A DNA stretch of 6,615 bases from Actinomycetota bacterium (lineage in GTDB: Bacteria > Actinomycetota > Acidimicrobiia > IMCC26256 > PALSA-610): assembly GCA_030839105.1 (NCBI GenBank), contig JAUZEI010000063.1, positions 1-6,615 of the forward strand, read 5' to 3'. The notes beneath the pieces are model-generated. The model ran no database searches. It saw nothing but the letters and a program-made list of their open reading frames with translations, and was not told where the DNA came from. Position numbers and translations under genes: made by a program. Shown here in pieces: positions 1-5,714 of this stretch (positions are counted from its first letter, which is position 1; each line of letters starts with the position of its first letter).

Positions 1-177
1 GACGCCGCCGCCGCGCTCCTCGACGCGGGCCTGCTCGTCCCCGCGATCCGGCCGCCCACGGTTCCCCCCGGTACGTCCCGGTTGCGCGTGACCGTCTCCG
101 CCGCCCATAGCGACGCCCAGGTCGAGCGTCTCCTACGAGCACTCACCACCGTGCTCGGATCTGTCCCGGTCCGTTGA
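1..177 (+). CDS. bioF: 8-amino-7-oxononanoate synthase (KAPA synthase), C-terminal fragment
   Basis: This is the last 58 codons of a gene that begins before the window, read in frame 1 and ending at the TGA at 175-177. The visible piece contains [19 protein letters not shown] followed by [16 protein letters not shown]. That is the typical C-terminal end of BioF, a PLP-dependent alpha-oxoamine synthase that condenses pimeloyl-ACP (or pimeloyl-CoA) with L-alanine to give KAPA, the first dedicated ring-assembly step of biotin synthesis in the cytoplasm. The catalytic lysine and most of the PLP fold lie upstream and cannot be checked. The following bioD gene starts inside the stop region (TTGA overlap), which supports the biotin assignment and points to a bioF-bioD operon. 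Other alpha-oxoamine synthases such as Kbl share the fold, but the IRPPTVP motif and the neighbouring bioD favour BioF. Confidence 0.93.
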   Translation, partial: DAAAALLDAGLLVPAIRPPTVPPGTSRLRVTVSAAHSDAQVERLLRALTTVLGSVPVR

Positions 178-815
178 CGCTCGTCGCGGTCGCGGGAACG
201 GGAACCGGCGTCGGCAAGACGTATGTCGGCGCGGCCGTCCTGCACTCGCTGCGCACACGCGGGTATGCCGTGGCCGCGCGAAAGCCGGTGCAGTCATTCG
301 CACCCGACGATACGTCGACGGATGCCGACGTCCTCGCGGGCGCCTCCGCCGAGGATCCCACGGTCGTGTGCCCCGCGCCGCGTTGGTTGCGCGTGCCGAT
401 CGCCCCGCCGATGGCCGCCGACGCGCTCGGGCTGGCCCCGTTCACCATCGCCGACCTCGCGGCCGAGGTACTCCTGAGCGCACCGCCGGACGCGCTCGTG
501 CTCGTCGAGACCGCGGGCGGCGTCCGCTCGCCCATCGCCGACGACGGCGACTCGGCCGCACTCATCGACGCGCTCGCGCCCGCGCTGGTCGTGCTCGTCG
601 CGGACGCCGGTCTCGGCACGATCAACGTCGTCCGCCTGAGCGTCGAAGCGCTGCGACCGCACCCGGTCGTCGTCTATCTCAACAACTTCGACCACACCTG
701 GAAACTGCACGCCCGCAATGCGGAATGGCTGCGGACGCGGGAGGGCCTCGAGGTCGTCACCGACATCGAGGCCCTCGCAACGCGCGTCGAACCGCTGGCG
801 CGGAACCGCGGTTAG
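174..815 (+). CDS. bioD: ATP-dependent dethiobiotin synthetase
   Basis: 213 residues, close to the family's usual 210-230. BioD carboxylates 7,8-diaminopelargonic acid and closes the ureido ring at the cost of ATP, giving dethiobiotin. The P-loop GTGTGVGKT lies at residues 8-16. The substrate-binding lysine is in RKPVQSF (K37), the metal/phosphate acidic motif is ETAGG (E112-G116), and the [18 protein letters not shown] segment (143-160) matches the family pattern. N170/N171 lie near where the adenine-contacting Asn is expected. The start is TTG at 174-176, sharing two bases with the bioF TGA (175-177). It puts the P-loop at the normal distance from the N-terminus, and I see no better start. 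No clear Shine-Dalgarno precedes it, so translation probably relies on coupling to bioF. The gene ends TAG at 813-815, overlapping the oppositely oriented livK stop. The next + strand gene is absent, so this is the end of the visible biotin operon. Confidence 0.95.
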   Translation: MTLVAVAGTGTGVGKTYVGAAVLHSLRTRGYAVAARKPVQSFAPDDTSTDADVLAGASAEDPTVVCPAPRWLRVPIAPPMAADALGLAPFTIADLAAEVLLSAPPDALVLVETAGGVRSPIADDGDSAALIDALAPALVVLVADAGLGTINVVRLSVEALRPHPVVVYLNNFDHTWKLHARNAEWLRTREGLEVVTDIEALATRVEPLARNRG

Positions 816-2188
816 CTGTTCAAGAGCGACTTCGGCGAGAGCGAGGCCGTCTTCCCGTCGAGATTTGTGAGCGCGCCGACCTTCTCGGTGTGACCCGCGG
901 CCTTGTTGTACTTGACGAGCTGGAACGTCTCACCGATGAACCAGTCGTCCTTGTTGGTGTTCCACTTCGAACCCGAGAGCTGCAGACCGGTGCCCGAGAC
1001 GTCCTTCAGCGTGCGCGCCGCCTCCATCACCGACACCCGGTCGAGCTTCGGCGAGGCTTCCAGGATCTTCTGCAGAAGTGCCCCGGTCGACCAGCCGTAG
1101 GCGACGATCCCGTCGGCGGTGTCGGCATCCGGCGCGTACTTCTTCACCTGAGCCTTGTAGAGCGTCACCGCGGCGTTGCTCGCGTTGGCGGGGTCACCCG
1201 GATCCATGAGTGGCGTCACGCTCAGCACACCGTCGGCCCCGTCGCCGCCGAGGGTGAAGAGCAGCTTCGAGACGCAGGTACCGGACATGTAGATCACAGG
1301 TCGCCAACCCGCGTCGTGCGCCGCGGTCAGCGCGTTCGGGCAGGCGAGAAGGGTCCCGCCCAGCACGAACGTGTCGGCCTTGGACGCGGCGAGGCTCGTG
1401 ACCTGAGCCTTCACCTCCGAGCCCTCGGCGTTGTAGCTCGCCTCCTTGACGATCGAGAGGCTGGTGTTGGTCACCAAGTCCTTGAGCGTCTCCCGGTACG
1501 ACTGCCCGAAGTCGTCGTTCGCGTAGAGCAGCGCGATCTTGGCGTTGGGCTTGTTCTGCTTCAGGTAGTCGACGAATACCTGCATCTCGTCCGGGTAGGG
1601 CACGAGCTCCGAACCGAGCATGAACGGGTATTTCATGTTGCCCCATTGGACCGCGCCCGACGCGATCAAGAGGTCGGGGACGCAGTCCGAGTTGACGGTC
1701 TCGCGCACTCCGAGGTTGTTCTTCGTACCGACGGTGTTGAAGAGCCCGAAGACCTTGTCGCTGTTGATCAGCGTGTCGACGTTGCTCGACGTCTTGGCCG
1801 CGTCGTAGGCGTCGTCCTTGCTGACGAGCTGGATCTTGTACTTCTTGCCGGCGACCGTGACCCCACCGAGCGAGTTGATGTACGAGAAGTACGACGACTC
1901 GCCCTTGAGGATCGCGTTGAAGGCCGAGTAGGTGCCGGACAGCGGAAGGCTGGTGCCGATCTTGATGGTGTCACCCGTGACGCCCTGGGTCAGTGTCGAC
2001 GGGTCGCACTGCGACGCGTCGATGACCGTGGTCGAGCCCGGCGTGGTCGAGCCGCCCGGAGCGGTGGTCGCCGTCGAAGTCGAATCGTTCCGCCCGCTTC
2101 CGCACGCGACGACCACGAGGGCGAAGGCGACTCCGAGCGCCGCCGCTCGCAGCCTTCGGGCACCTGCTCCGCGTCGAACGTCCGTCAT
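812..2188 (-). CDS. livK: branched-chain amino-acid-type ABC transporter substrate-binding lipoprotein
   Basis: 458 residues. The N-terminus has Arg residues (R5-R14), a hydrophobic stretch (15-28) and a lipobox VVAC with the lipidated Cys at position 29, so the mature protein should be anchored to the outer face of the cytoplasmic membrane. A low-complexity Ser/Thr/Gly linker (about 31-58) precedes the globular domain, which opens with TIKIGTSLPLSGTYSAF (74-90), the usual start of the type I periplasmic-binding fold (LivJ/LivK, Peripla_BP_6). Further family-like segments are IALLYANDDFGQSYRETL (218-235) and the hinge region near YGWSTGALLQKIL (364-375). Besides Cys29 there are four cysteines (61, 169, 283, 305), which could form extracytoplasmic disulfides. 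It is the last gene of the liv operon, 30 bp after livM, with its own Shine-Dalgarno (AAAGGA, five bases before ATG). Its TAA (812-814) overlaps the bioD stop. The ligand is not readable from sequence: Leu/Ile/Val is the default, with amides, urea or other polar solutes possible. Confidence 0.92.
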   Translation of the reverse strand: MTDVRRGAGARRLRAAALGVAFALVVVACGSGRNDSTSTATTAPGGSTTPGSTTVIDASQCDPSTLTQGVTGDTIKIGTSLPLSGTYSAFNAILKGESSYFSYINSLGGVTVAGKKYKIQLVSKDDAYDAAKTSSNVDTLINSDKVFGLFNTVGTKNNLGVRETVNSDCVPDLLIASGAVQWGNMKYPFMLGSELVPYPDEMQVFVDYLKQNKPNAKIALLYANDDFGQSYRETLKDLVTNTSLSIVKEASYNAEGSEVKAQVTSLAASKADTFVLGGTLLACPNALTAAHDAGWRPVIYMSGTCVSKLLFTLGGDGADGVLSVTPLMDPGDPANASNAAVTLYKAQVKKYAPDADTADGIVAYGWSTGALLQKILEASPKLDRVSVMEAARTLKDVSGTGLQLSGSKWNTNKDDWFIGETFQLVKYNKAAGHTEKVGALTNLDGKTASLSPKSLLNS

Positions 2189-2193
2189 GGGGT

Positions 2194-2216
2194 TCCTTTC
2201 ATTTCGTCGTGAAGGA
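2194..2216 (-). promoter_or_regulatory. hairpin sequestering the livK ribosome-binding site
   Basis: On the - strand RNA, UCCUUCA (2216-2210) can pair with UGAAAGGA (2201-2194). This gives seven base pairs with one bulged A and an 8-nt loop. The 3' arm contains the livK Shine-Dalgarno AAAGGA, which lies five bases upstream of the ATG at 2188-2186. The 5' arm begins only two bases after the livM stop codon (2221-2219), within the footprint of a ribosome terminating on livM. The complementarity is seen directly. A role in coupling livK translation to livM, or in setting the receptor-to-permease ratio, is inference. A 7-bp stem with a bulge is modest and could be chance. Confidence 0.4.
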
Positions 2217-2218
2217 GG

Positions 2219-3298
2219 TCACGTCGAGGCCGGAGAAGTCTTCCCGCGCCGGAGACTCCGCAACCGGGAATTCACGATCCGCCGGCCGCCGCCGACGATG
2301 CCGTCGGGCAGGACGTACATGAGGAGAATCAGCCCGATGCCGAAGATCGCCGGGGACAGGAGATTCTTCACGGAGTCATTGATGTGCCAGAACAAGATGG
2401 TGCTCGGGAACGACTCGCTGATCCAGCGACCGCTGAACACGACGATGATGCCACCGACGAGGGGTCCGACCACGGTCGCGGTACCACCGATGACGACCGC
2501 GACGAGGAACTCGATCGACAGCTGGAACACCGACACCGACGAAGCCGTCGCGAGCCGCTTCACGAGGACGAAGCATGACCCGGCGACACCGGCGTAGAGC
2601 GCGCTCGTGGCGAACGCGATGACCTTGACCCGGGCGACGTTGATGCCGACCGTCTCCGCGGCGGCTTCATGGTCCCGGACCGCGATCAGGGCCCGGCCGA
2701 AACGGCTGCGCACGATCAGGAACAACGCGACGATGCCGATGACGGCGATCGTGAGGGTCGCGTAATACGCCCACTGATCGGGATGCTTGATGAACGTAGG
2801 TGTCCACGACGGCGGCAGCAGCTTGACCCGGCGCAGCTCACCCACCTGCGAGGTACCGCAGGTCTTGCACAGATCGTGCGGGACGAAACGATTCGTCAAC
2901 TGCGGGAAGAGCACGGCCAGGCCGAGCGTGACGAGGGCGAGATACAGGCCCTTGACGCGCAGCGCGGGGAAGCCGACGAGCACGCCGACGCCGAACGAGA
3001 GCGCGGCCACGACCGGCAGGGTCTCGGTGAACGACCAGTCGTGCGACTGCATCAAAATCGCAGTGGTGTACATGCCCAGACCGAAGAAGGCGCCGTGTCC
3101 GATGGAGACCTGGCCGTTGTAGCCGGTCAGCAGATTGAGACCCATGGCCGCGACGCCGATGTACAGCGCTTCGGCCCAGAGATATGTGGTGCCCTGCTCG
3201 TAGAACTGCGGGATGTACCAGCCGAAGACGTAGACCGCGGCGATCAGCAGGGCGAACGCGACGCCGAGGCGGATGATGCGCGCGCGGTCGGCTGTCAC
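2219..3298 (-). CDS. livM: branched-chain amino-acid-type ABC transporter permease LivM
   Basis: 359 residues when started at GTG 3298-3296, whose GTGA overlaps the livH TGA by 4 bp. The frame is open further upstream, but that extension is an Arg-rich, low-complexity shadow of livH. The chosen start gives a normal LivM beginning with a hydrophobic helix, and GGAG lies five bases upstream of it. LivM is one of two membrane subunits forming the solute channel. Family landmarks are GLNLLTGYNGQVSIGHGAFF (53-72), PALRVKGLYLALVTLGLA (111-128), and the ATPase-coupling loop SRFGRALIAVRDHEAAAET (198-216) followed by VGINVARVK. About eight or more hydrophobic segments are visible. Oddities: the region after the fourth hydrophobic block (about 136-165) lacks the usual TGG-x-x-G loop motif and carries a CKTC pair (C144, C147). 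The C-terminus ends in a basic tail (339-359). Confidence 0.95.
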   Translation of the reverse strand: MTADRARIIRLGVAFALLIAAVYVFGWYIPQFYEQGTTYLWAEALYIGVAAMGLNLLTGYNGQVSIGHGAFFGLGMYTTAILMQSHDWSFTETLPVVAALSFGVGVLVGFPALRVKGLYLALVTLGLAVLFPQLTNRFVPHDLCKTCGTSQVGELRRVKLLPPSWTPTFIKHPDQWAYYATLTIAVIGIVALFLIVRSRFGRALIAVRDHEAAAETVGINVARVKVIAFATSALYAGVAGSCFVLVKRLATASSVSVFQLSIEFLVAVVIGGTATVVGPLVGGIIVVFSGRWISESFPSTILFWHINDSVKNLLSPAIFGIGLILLMYVLPDGIVGGGRRIVNSRLRSLRRGKTSPAST

Positions 3299-4173
3299 AC
3301 CCGCTCCACGCGGCGCGAGCCGAAGAGTCCGGATGGGCGCACGAGCAGCACGAGGAGGATGAGCCCGAAGGGCACCACGAGCTCGATGTCGTGCACGGCA
3401 TGCAGGTACTGCGTGGTCAACGTCCCCGCGACGCCCACGATGAGCCCGGCGACGACGGCTCCGAGTGGACTGTCGAAGCCACCGAGCGCCGCGGCCGCGA
3501 ACGAGTACACGAGGATCTCCTGCATGCTGGCGCCCTGGAGACCCACCGGCGCGATGACGAGCGCACCCGCGAGCGCGCCGATCGCGGCGGCCATGGCCCA
3601 GCCCAGCATCAGCATGCGCCCGACCGGCACGCCCACGAGTCGGCTCGACTCGGGATTCGACGCGACCGCGCGGAACGCGAGCCCGATGCGCGTCCGGTTG
3701 AGCAGGAGATAGAGGATCAGGCATTCGGCGAGGAGCACGCCGACGAGTACCAGCGTGTCGCTCGAGATCTGCACGCCCCCGGGCAACCAGGTCTTGTTGG
3801 GATACGCGCGCGGCAAGATCTTGATGTCGTTACCGAATTGCACCTGGGCGATGGAGTTGATCGCGAGGAACATGCCGATTGTCACGATCACGAGCACGAG
3901 CGGCGACGCCTGCTCGACGGGCCGGATGAGGATCCGCTCGATCGCGGCGCCGCCGATGAACGAGATGATCATCGCCAGGAGGATGGCGATCCAGACCGGC
4001 ACGCTGCGTTGGGTGAAGAACCAGACGAGGTACGTGGAGTAGAGCGCCATCTCGCCCTGGGCGAAGTTCAAGATCCCCGTCGTGCGGAAGACCAGGACGA
4101 GCGCGAGCGCGATCGAGGCGTAGACCGCACCGCTCCCGATGCCGTTCATCAGCTGCGTGAGGAAGAGCGCCAT
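3295..4173 (-). CDS. livH: branched-chain amino-acid-type ABC transporter permease LivH
   Basis: 292 residues, the normal LivH length. It is the second membrane subunit of the importer and pairs with LivM. Landmarks are the N-terminal helix with GSGAVYASIALALVLVFRTT (13-32), GILNFAQGEM (33-42), the cytoplasmic coupling loop NRTRIGLAFRAVASNPESS (159-177) followed by LVGVPVGRM, GGFDSPLGAVVAGLIVG (231-247) and the terminal RPSGLFG (279-285). About eight hydrophobic segments are visible. The ATG (4173-4171) shares one base with the livF TGA (TGATG), and a GGGA Shine-Dalgarno lies just upstream inside the livF end. The 3' end overlaps livM by 4 bp. Both overlaps indicate coupled translation at near-equal ratio with its neighbours. 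The fold and context leave little doubt, but the solute carried cannot be told from this subunit. Confidence 0.96.
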   Translation of the reverse strand: MALFLTQLMNGIGSGAVYASIALALVLVFRTTGILNFAQGEMALYSTYLVWFFTQRSVPVWIAILLAMIISFIGGAAIERILIRPVEQASPLVLVIVTIGMFLAINSIAQVQFGNDIKILPRAYPNKTWLPGGVQISSDTLVLVGVLLAECLILYLLLNRTRIGLAFRAVASNPESSRLVGVPVGRMLMLGWAMAAAIGALAGALVIAPVGLQGASMQEILVYSFAAAALGGFDSPLGAVVAGLIVGVAGTLTTQYLHAVHDIELVVPFGLILLVLLVRPSGLFGSRRVERV

Positions 4174-4883
4174 CAGATTCCCAGGTACGCGCGGCGCACG
4201 TCGTCGTTGCCCGCGAGGTCGGTGGCCGATCCGGAAATGACGATCGTGCCCGTCTCGAGCACGTACCCGCGCGACGCGAGCTTGAGCGCGAGACCGGCGT
4301 TCTGCTCGACGATCAGCATCGAGATGCCGTCGGCGCGATTGAGCTCACCGAGCGTCCGGAACAGCTCTTGGGTGATGAGGGGCGCAAGGCCCAGGGACGG
4401 CTCGTCGAGCAGGACGAGCTTCGGGCGCGCCATCAGTGCCCGGGCGATCGCGAGCATCTGTTGCTCGCCCCCGCTCATGCTTCCCGCCTGCTGCGCGTGC
4501 CGCTCCTTCAGCCGCGGGAAGGTGGTGTACCAGCGGTCGATGTCGGAGGCGATCTCGGAATCGCGGCGTTGATAGGCCCCGATGCGCAGGTTGTCGTCGA
4601 CGGTGAGGTCGACGATCGTGCCCCGCCCCTGCGGAACGTGCGCGATCCCCGCCGCTGCGATTTGCTCCGGACGGCGGCCGATGATCGGGCGACCGACGAA
4701 GACGGCCTGCCCCGTGGCGTCGATCATCCCGGAGATCGCCCTCAGGGTCGTGGTCTTCCCCGCGCCGTTCGCGCCGAGGATCACGACGACCTCACCCGCC
4801 TCGACCGAGAAGTCGATTCCCTGCAACACCCGCACCGCCCCGTAGCCGGCGCGCAGCTCGGAGACCTCCAACAGTGCGCTCAC
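4173..4883 (-). CDS. livF: branched-chain amino-acid-type ABC transporter ATP-binding protein LivF
   Basis: 236 residues from the GTG at 4883-4881, which overlaps the livG TGA by 4 bp (GTGA). A longer reading of the same frame upstream is only the Arg-rich shadow of livG. It is a cytoplasmic ABC ATPase that pairs with LivG to power import. Walker A is GANGAGKT (37-44), the Q-loop VPQGRG has Q85, the signature is MSGGEQQ (136-142), and Walker B is KLVLLDEP (155-162; D160, E161). The switch position reads VEQN (Q194) instead of His, which is usual for LivF and separates it from LivG. The C-terminal GYVLETG and RAYLGI are also LivF-like. The length matches the 230-240 typical of the family. The TGA shares its last base with the livH ATG. 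Confidence 0.96.
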   Translation of the reverse strand: MSALLEVSELRAGYGAVRVLQGIDFSVEAGEVVVILGANGAGKTTTLRAISGMIDATGQAVFVGRPIIGRRPEQIAAAGIAHVPQGRGTIVDLTVDDNLRIGAYQRRDSEIASDIDRWYTTFPRLKERHAQQAGSMSGGEQQMLAIARALMARPKLVLLDEPSLGLAPLITQELFRTLGELNRADGISMLIVEQNAGLALKLASRGYVLETGTIVISGSATDLAGNDDVRRAYLGI

Positions 4884-5602
4884 GAGACGGTCGTCCCCAG
4901 GTAGGCCTCGACGACGCGCGGGTCGTCGCGCACGTCTGCGGGCGTCCCCTCTGCGATCTTGCTGCCGAAGTCGAGCACGACGACCTTTTCGGAGATGGAC
5001 ATGACCATCGCCATGTGGTGCTCGACGAGCAGGACGCTGAGGTCGAACTCGTCTCGGACCGCCCTGATCAGCTCGCCCAGCTCGTCGACCTCGGAGTGCG
5101 TGAGTCCGGCGGCGGGTTCGTCGAGCAGCAGGAGCCGCGGCCGCGCCGCGAGCGCACGCGCGATCTCCACGCGCTTGAGCGTGCCGTAGGGCAATCCCAC
5201 CGCAGGCCGGTTCGCCATGTCGTCGAGGGAGAGCCGTTCGAGGATCGCGTGCGCCTCGGCCCGGCGCTTCGCGTTCACGCGGCCGTGTGTGTAGCCGCCG
5301 ACGAGGACGTTCTCGACCACGGTCAGGGCCGGAAACAGGGCCAGGTTCTGGAAGGTCCGGGAGATCCCGAGTCGGGCGATGCGGTGCGCGGGCAGGCGGA
5401 GCAGGTTGTGGCCGTCGAAGTCGATACGACCGCTCGTCGGCTCGTACAGCCGGCTCACGCAGTTGAACAGTGTCGTCTTGCCGGCGCCGTTCGGCCCGAT
5501 CAACGCGCAGATCTGGCCGGCATCGATCGTGAACGACAGGTCGGCGAGCGCGACGATGCCGCCGAACTCGACCCGTACGTTCTCTACCGACAACAACGCC
5601 AC
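4880..5602 (-). CDS. livG: branched-chain amino-acid-type ABC transporter ATP-binding protein LivG
   Basis: 240 residues. It is the first gene of the liv operon and the partner ATPase of LivF. Walker A is GPNGAGKT (36-43) and the Q-loop is RTFQN (Q85). The signature segment is LPYGTLKR (137-144), the LivG-type variant of LSGGQ. Walker B is LLLLDEPAAGL (157-167; D161, E162) and the switch histidine is in VEHHM (H195). The start is GTG (5602-5600), preceded by a purine-rich AGGGGGGA about seven bases upstream. The start gives the expected N-terminus ALLSVENVRVEFGG. The protein is slightly shorter than many LivG proteins (about 250-260), with a compact linker before the signature, but no motif is missing. 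It overlaps livF by 4 bp. The 112-bp gap to dapB is where an operon promoter would be expected. Confidence 0.96.
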   Translation of the reverse strand: MALLSVENVRVEFGGIVALADLSFTIDAGQICALIGPNGAGKTTLFNCVSRLYEPTSGRIDFDGHNLLRLPAHRIARLGISRTFQNLALFPALTVVENVLVGGYTHGRVNAKRRAEAHAILERLSLDDMANRPAVGLPYGTLKRVEIARALAARPRLLLLDEPAAGLTHSEVDELGELIRAVRDEFDLSVLLVEHHMAMVMSISEKVVVLDFGSKIAEGTPADVRDDPRVVEAYLGTTVS

Positions 5603-5626
5603 GAGCCGTCCCCCCTGAAAAACCGG

Positions 5627-5655
5627 AAGCTAGACGCAAAGTGCTCGCGGGCCAA
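5627..5655 (-). promoter_or_regulatory. candidate sigma70-type promoter for the liv operon
   Basis: Reading the - strand, TTGGCC (5655-5650; four of six matches to TTGACA) is separated by exactly 17 bases from TAGCTT (5632-5627), which has the TAnnnT core of an actinobacterial -10 box. Initiation would fall near 5624-5620, giving a short leader of about 20 bases with the AGGGGGGA Shine-Dalgarno before the livG GTG. The pattern match and its position in the largest gap of the window are seen directly. Promoter activity is inference, since such a match can occur by chance and transcription from dapB could also reach livG. Confidence 0.35.
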
Positions 5656-5692
5656 GCACCTTCACGCCGAACTCGTCACACCACATTCTCAT
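5630..5692 (-). CDS. possible 20-residue small ORF between dapB and livG
   Basis: ATG (5692-5690) to TAG (5632-5630) encodes MRMWCDEFGVKVLGPRALCV. It starts 22 bases after the dapB stop, and a GAGGAG Shine-Dalgarno lies four bases before the ATG, a better signal than bioD or livF has. It holds three Val and two Leu codons, both Leu codons being CTT, which a GC-rich genome would be expected to use sparingly. Against it: six of the 17 codons other than Met/Trp end in A or T, unlike the neighbouring genes, so long-term selection as a protein is not evident. I recognise no family. It could be a leader peptide for the liv operon, a short peptide gene following dapB, or a chance reading frame. It competes with the promoter reading of the same bases. 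Confidence 0.25.
   Translation of the reverse strand: MRMWCDEFGVKVLGPRALCV
5638..5662 (-). terminator. stem-loop after dapB (possible terminator or leader hairpin)
   Basis: In the - strand RNA, AAGGUGCUUG (5662-5653) pairs with CGAGCACUUU (5647-5638) around a five-base GCCCG loop, giving ten pairs including two G-U. On the + strand the two wobble positions become A-C mismatches, so the structure favours the dapB/liv direction. It lies 52 bases after the dapB stop. The stem is followed by GCGUCU rather than a U-tract, so it is not a classical intrinsic terminator. Actinobacterial terminators often lack strong U-tracts, so partial termination after dapB is plausible. It also covers the second half of the small ORF, so a translating ribosome would open it. 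Confidence 0.4.
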
Positions 5693-5714
5693 GGCGCTCC
5701 TCACACCCGGCGCG

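Noticed and set aside
368..2212. 614-codon open frame on the + strand across bioD and antisense to livK
   Set aside because: Its product is Arg/Gly/Asp-rich low complexity with no family resemblance, and it runs out of frame through bioD and opposite livK. This is expected in very GC-rich DNA where stop codons are scarce.
2212..2219. Perfect AAGGAGGT Shine-Dalgarno sequence on the + strand
   Set aside because: No + strand start codon leads into a credible gene after it. On the transcribed strand it is the complementary arm of the livK hairpin, which explains it better.
2669..3712. 347-codon open frame on the + strand opposite livM and livH
   Set aside because: Same low-complexity antisense composition and no plausible ribosome-binding site or motif. 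It is a shadow of the permease genes.
3299..3724. N-terminal extension of livM (142 more codons upstream in frame)
   Set aside because: It overlaps livH fully and is Arg-rich shadow sequence. The GTG at 3298 with a 4-bp overlap and GGAG upstream gives a normal LivM.
3391..4572. 393-codon open frame on the + strand opposite livH and livF
   Set aside because: The translation is rich in Arg, Asp, Glu and His repeats typical of antisense GC-rich coding DNA. The - strand genes here are well-recognised families.
5616..5626. CCGG followed by TTTTT on the - strand as an intrinsic terminator before livG
   Set aside because: No stem directly precedes the T-run. The stable stem-loop lies further upstream and is not adjacent to it.
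4884..5639. N-terminal extension of livF (252 more codons upstream in frame)
   Set aside because: It lies entirely over livG and its leader and is low-complexity Arg-rich sequence. The GTG at 4883 gives a LivF of normal length.
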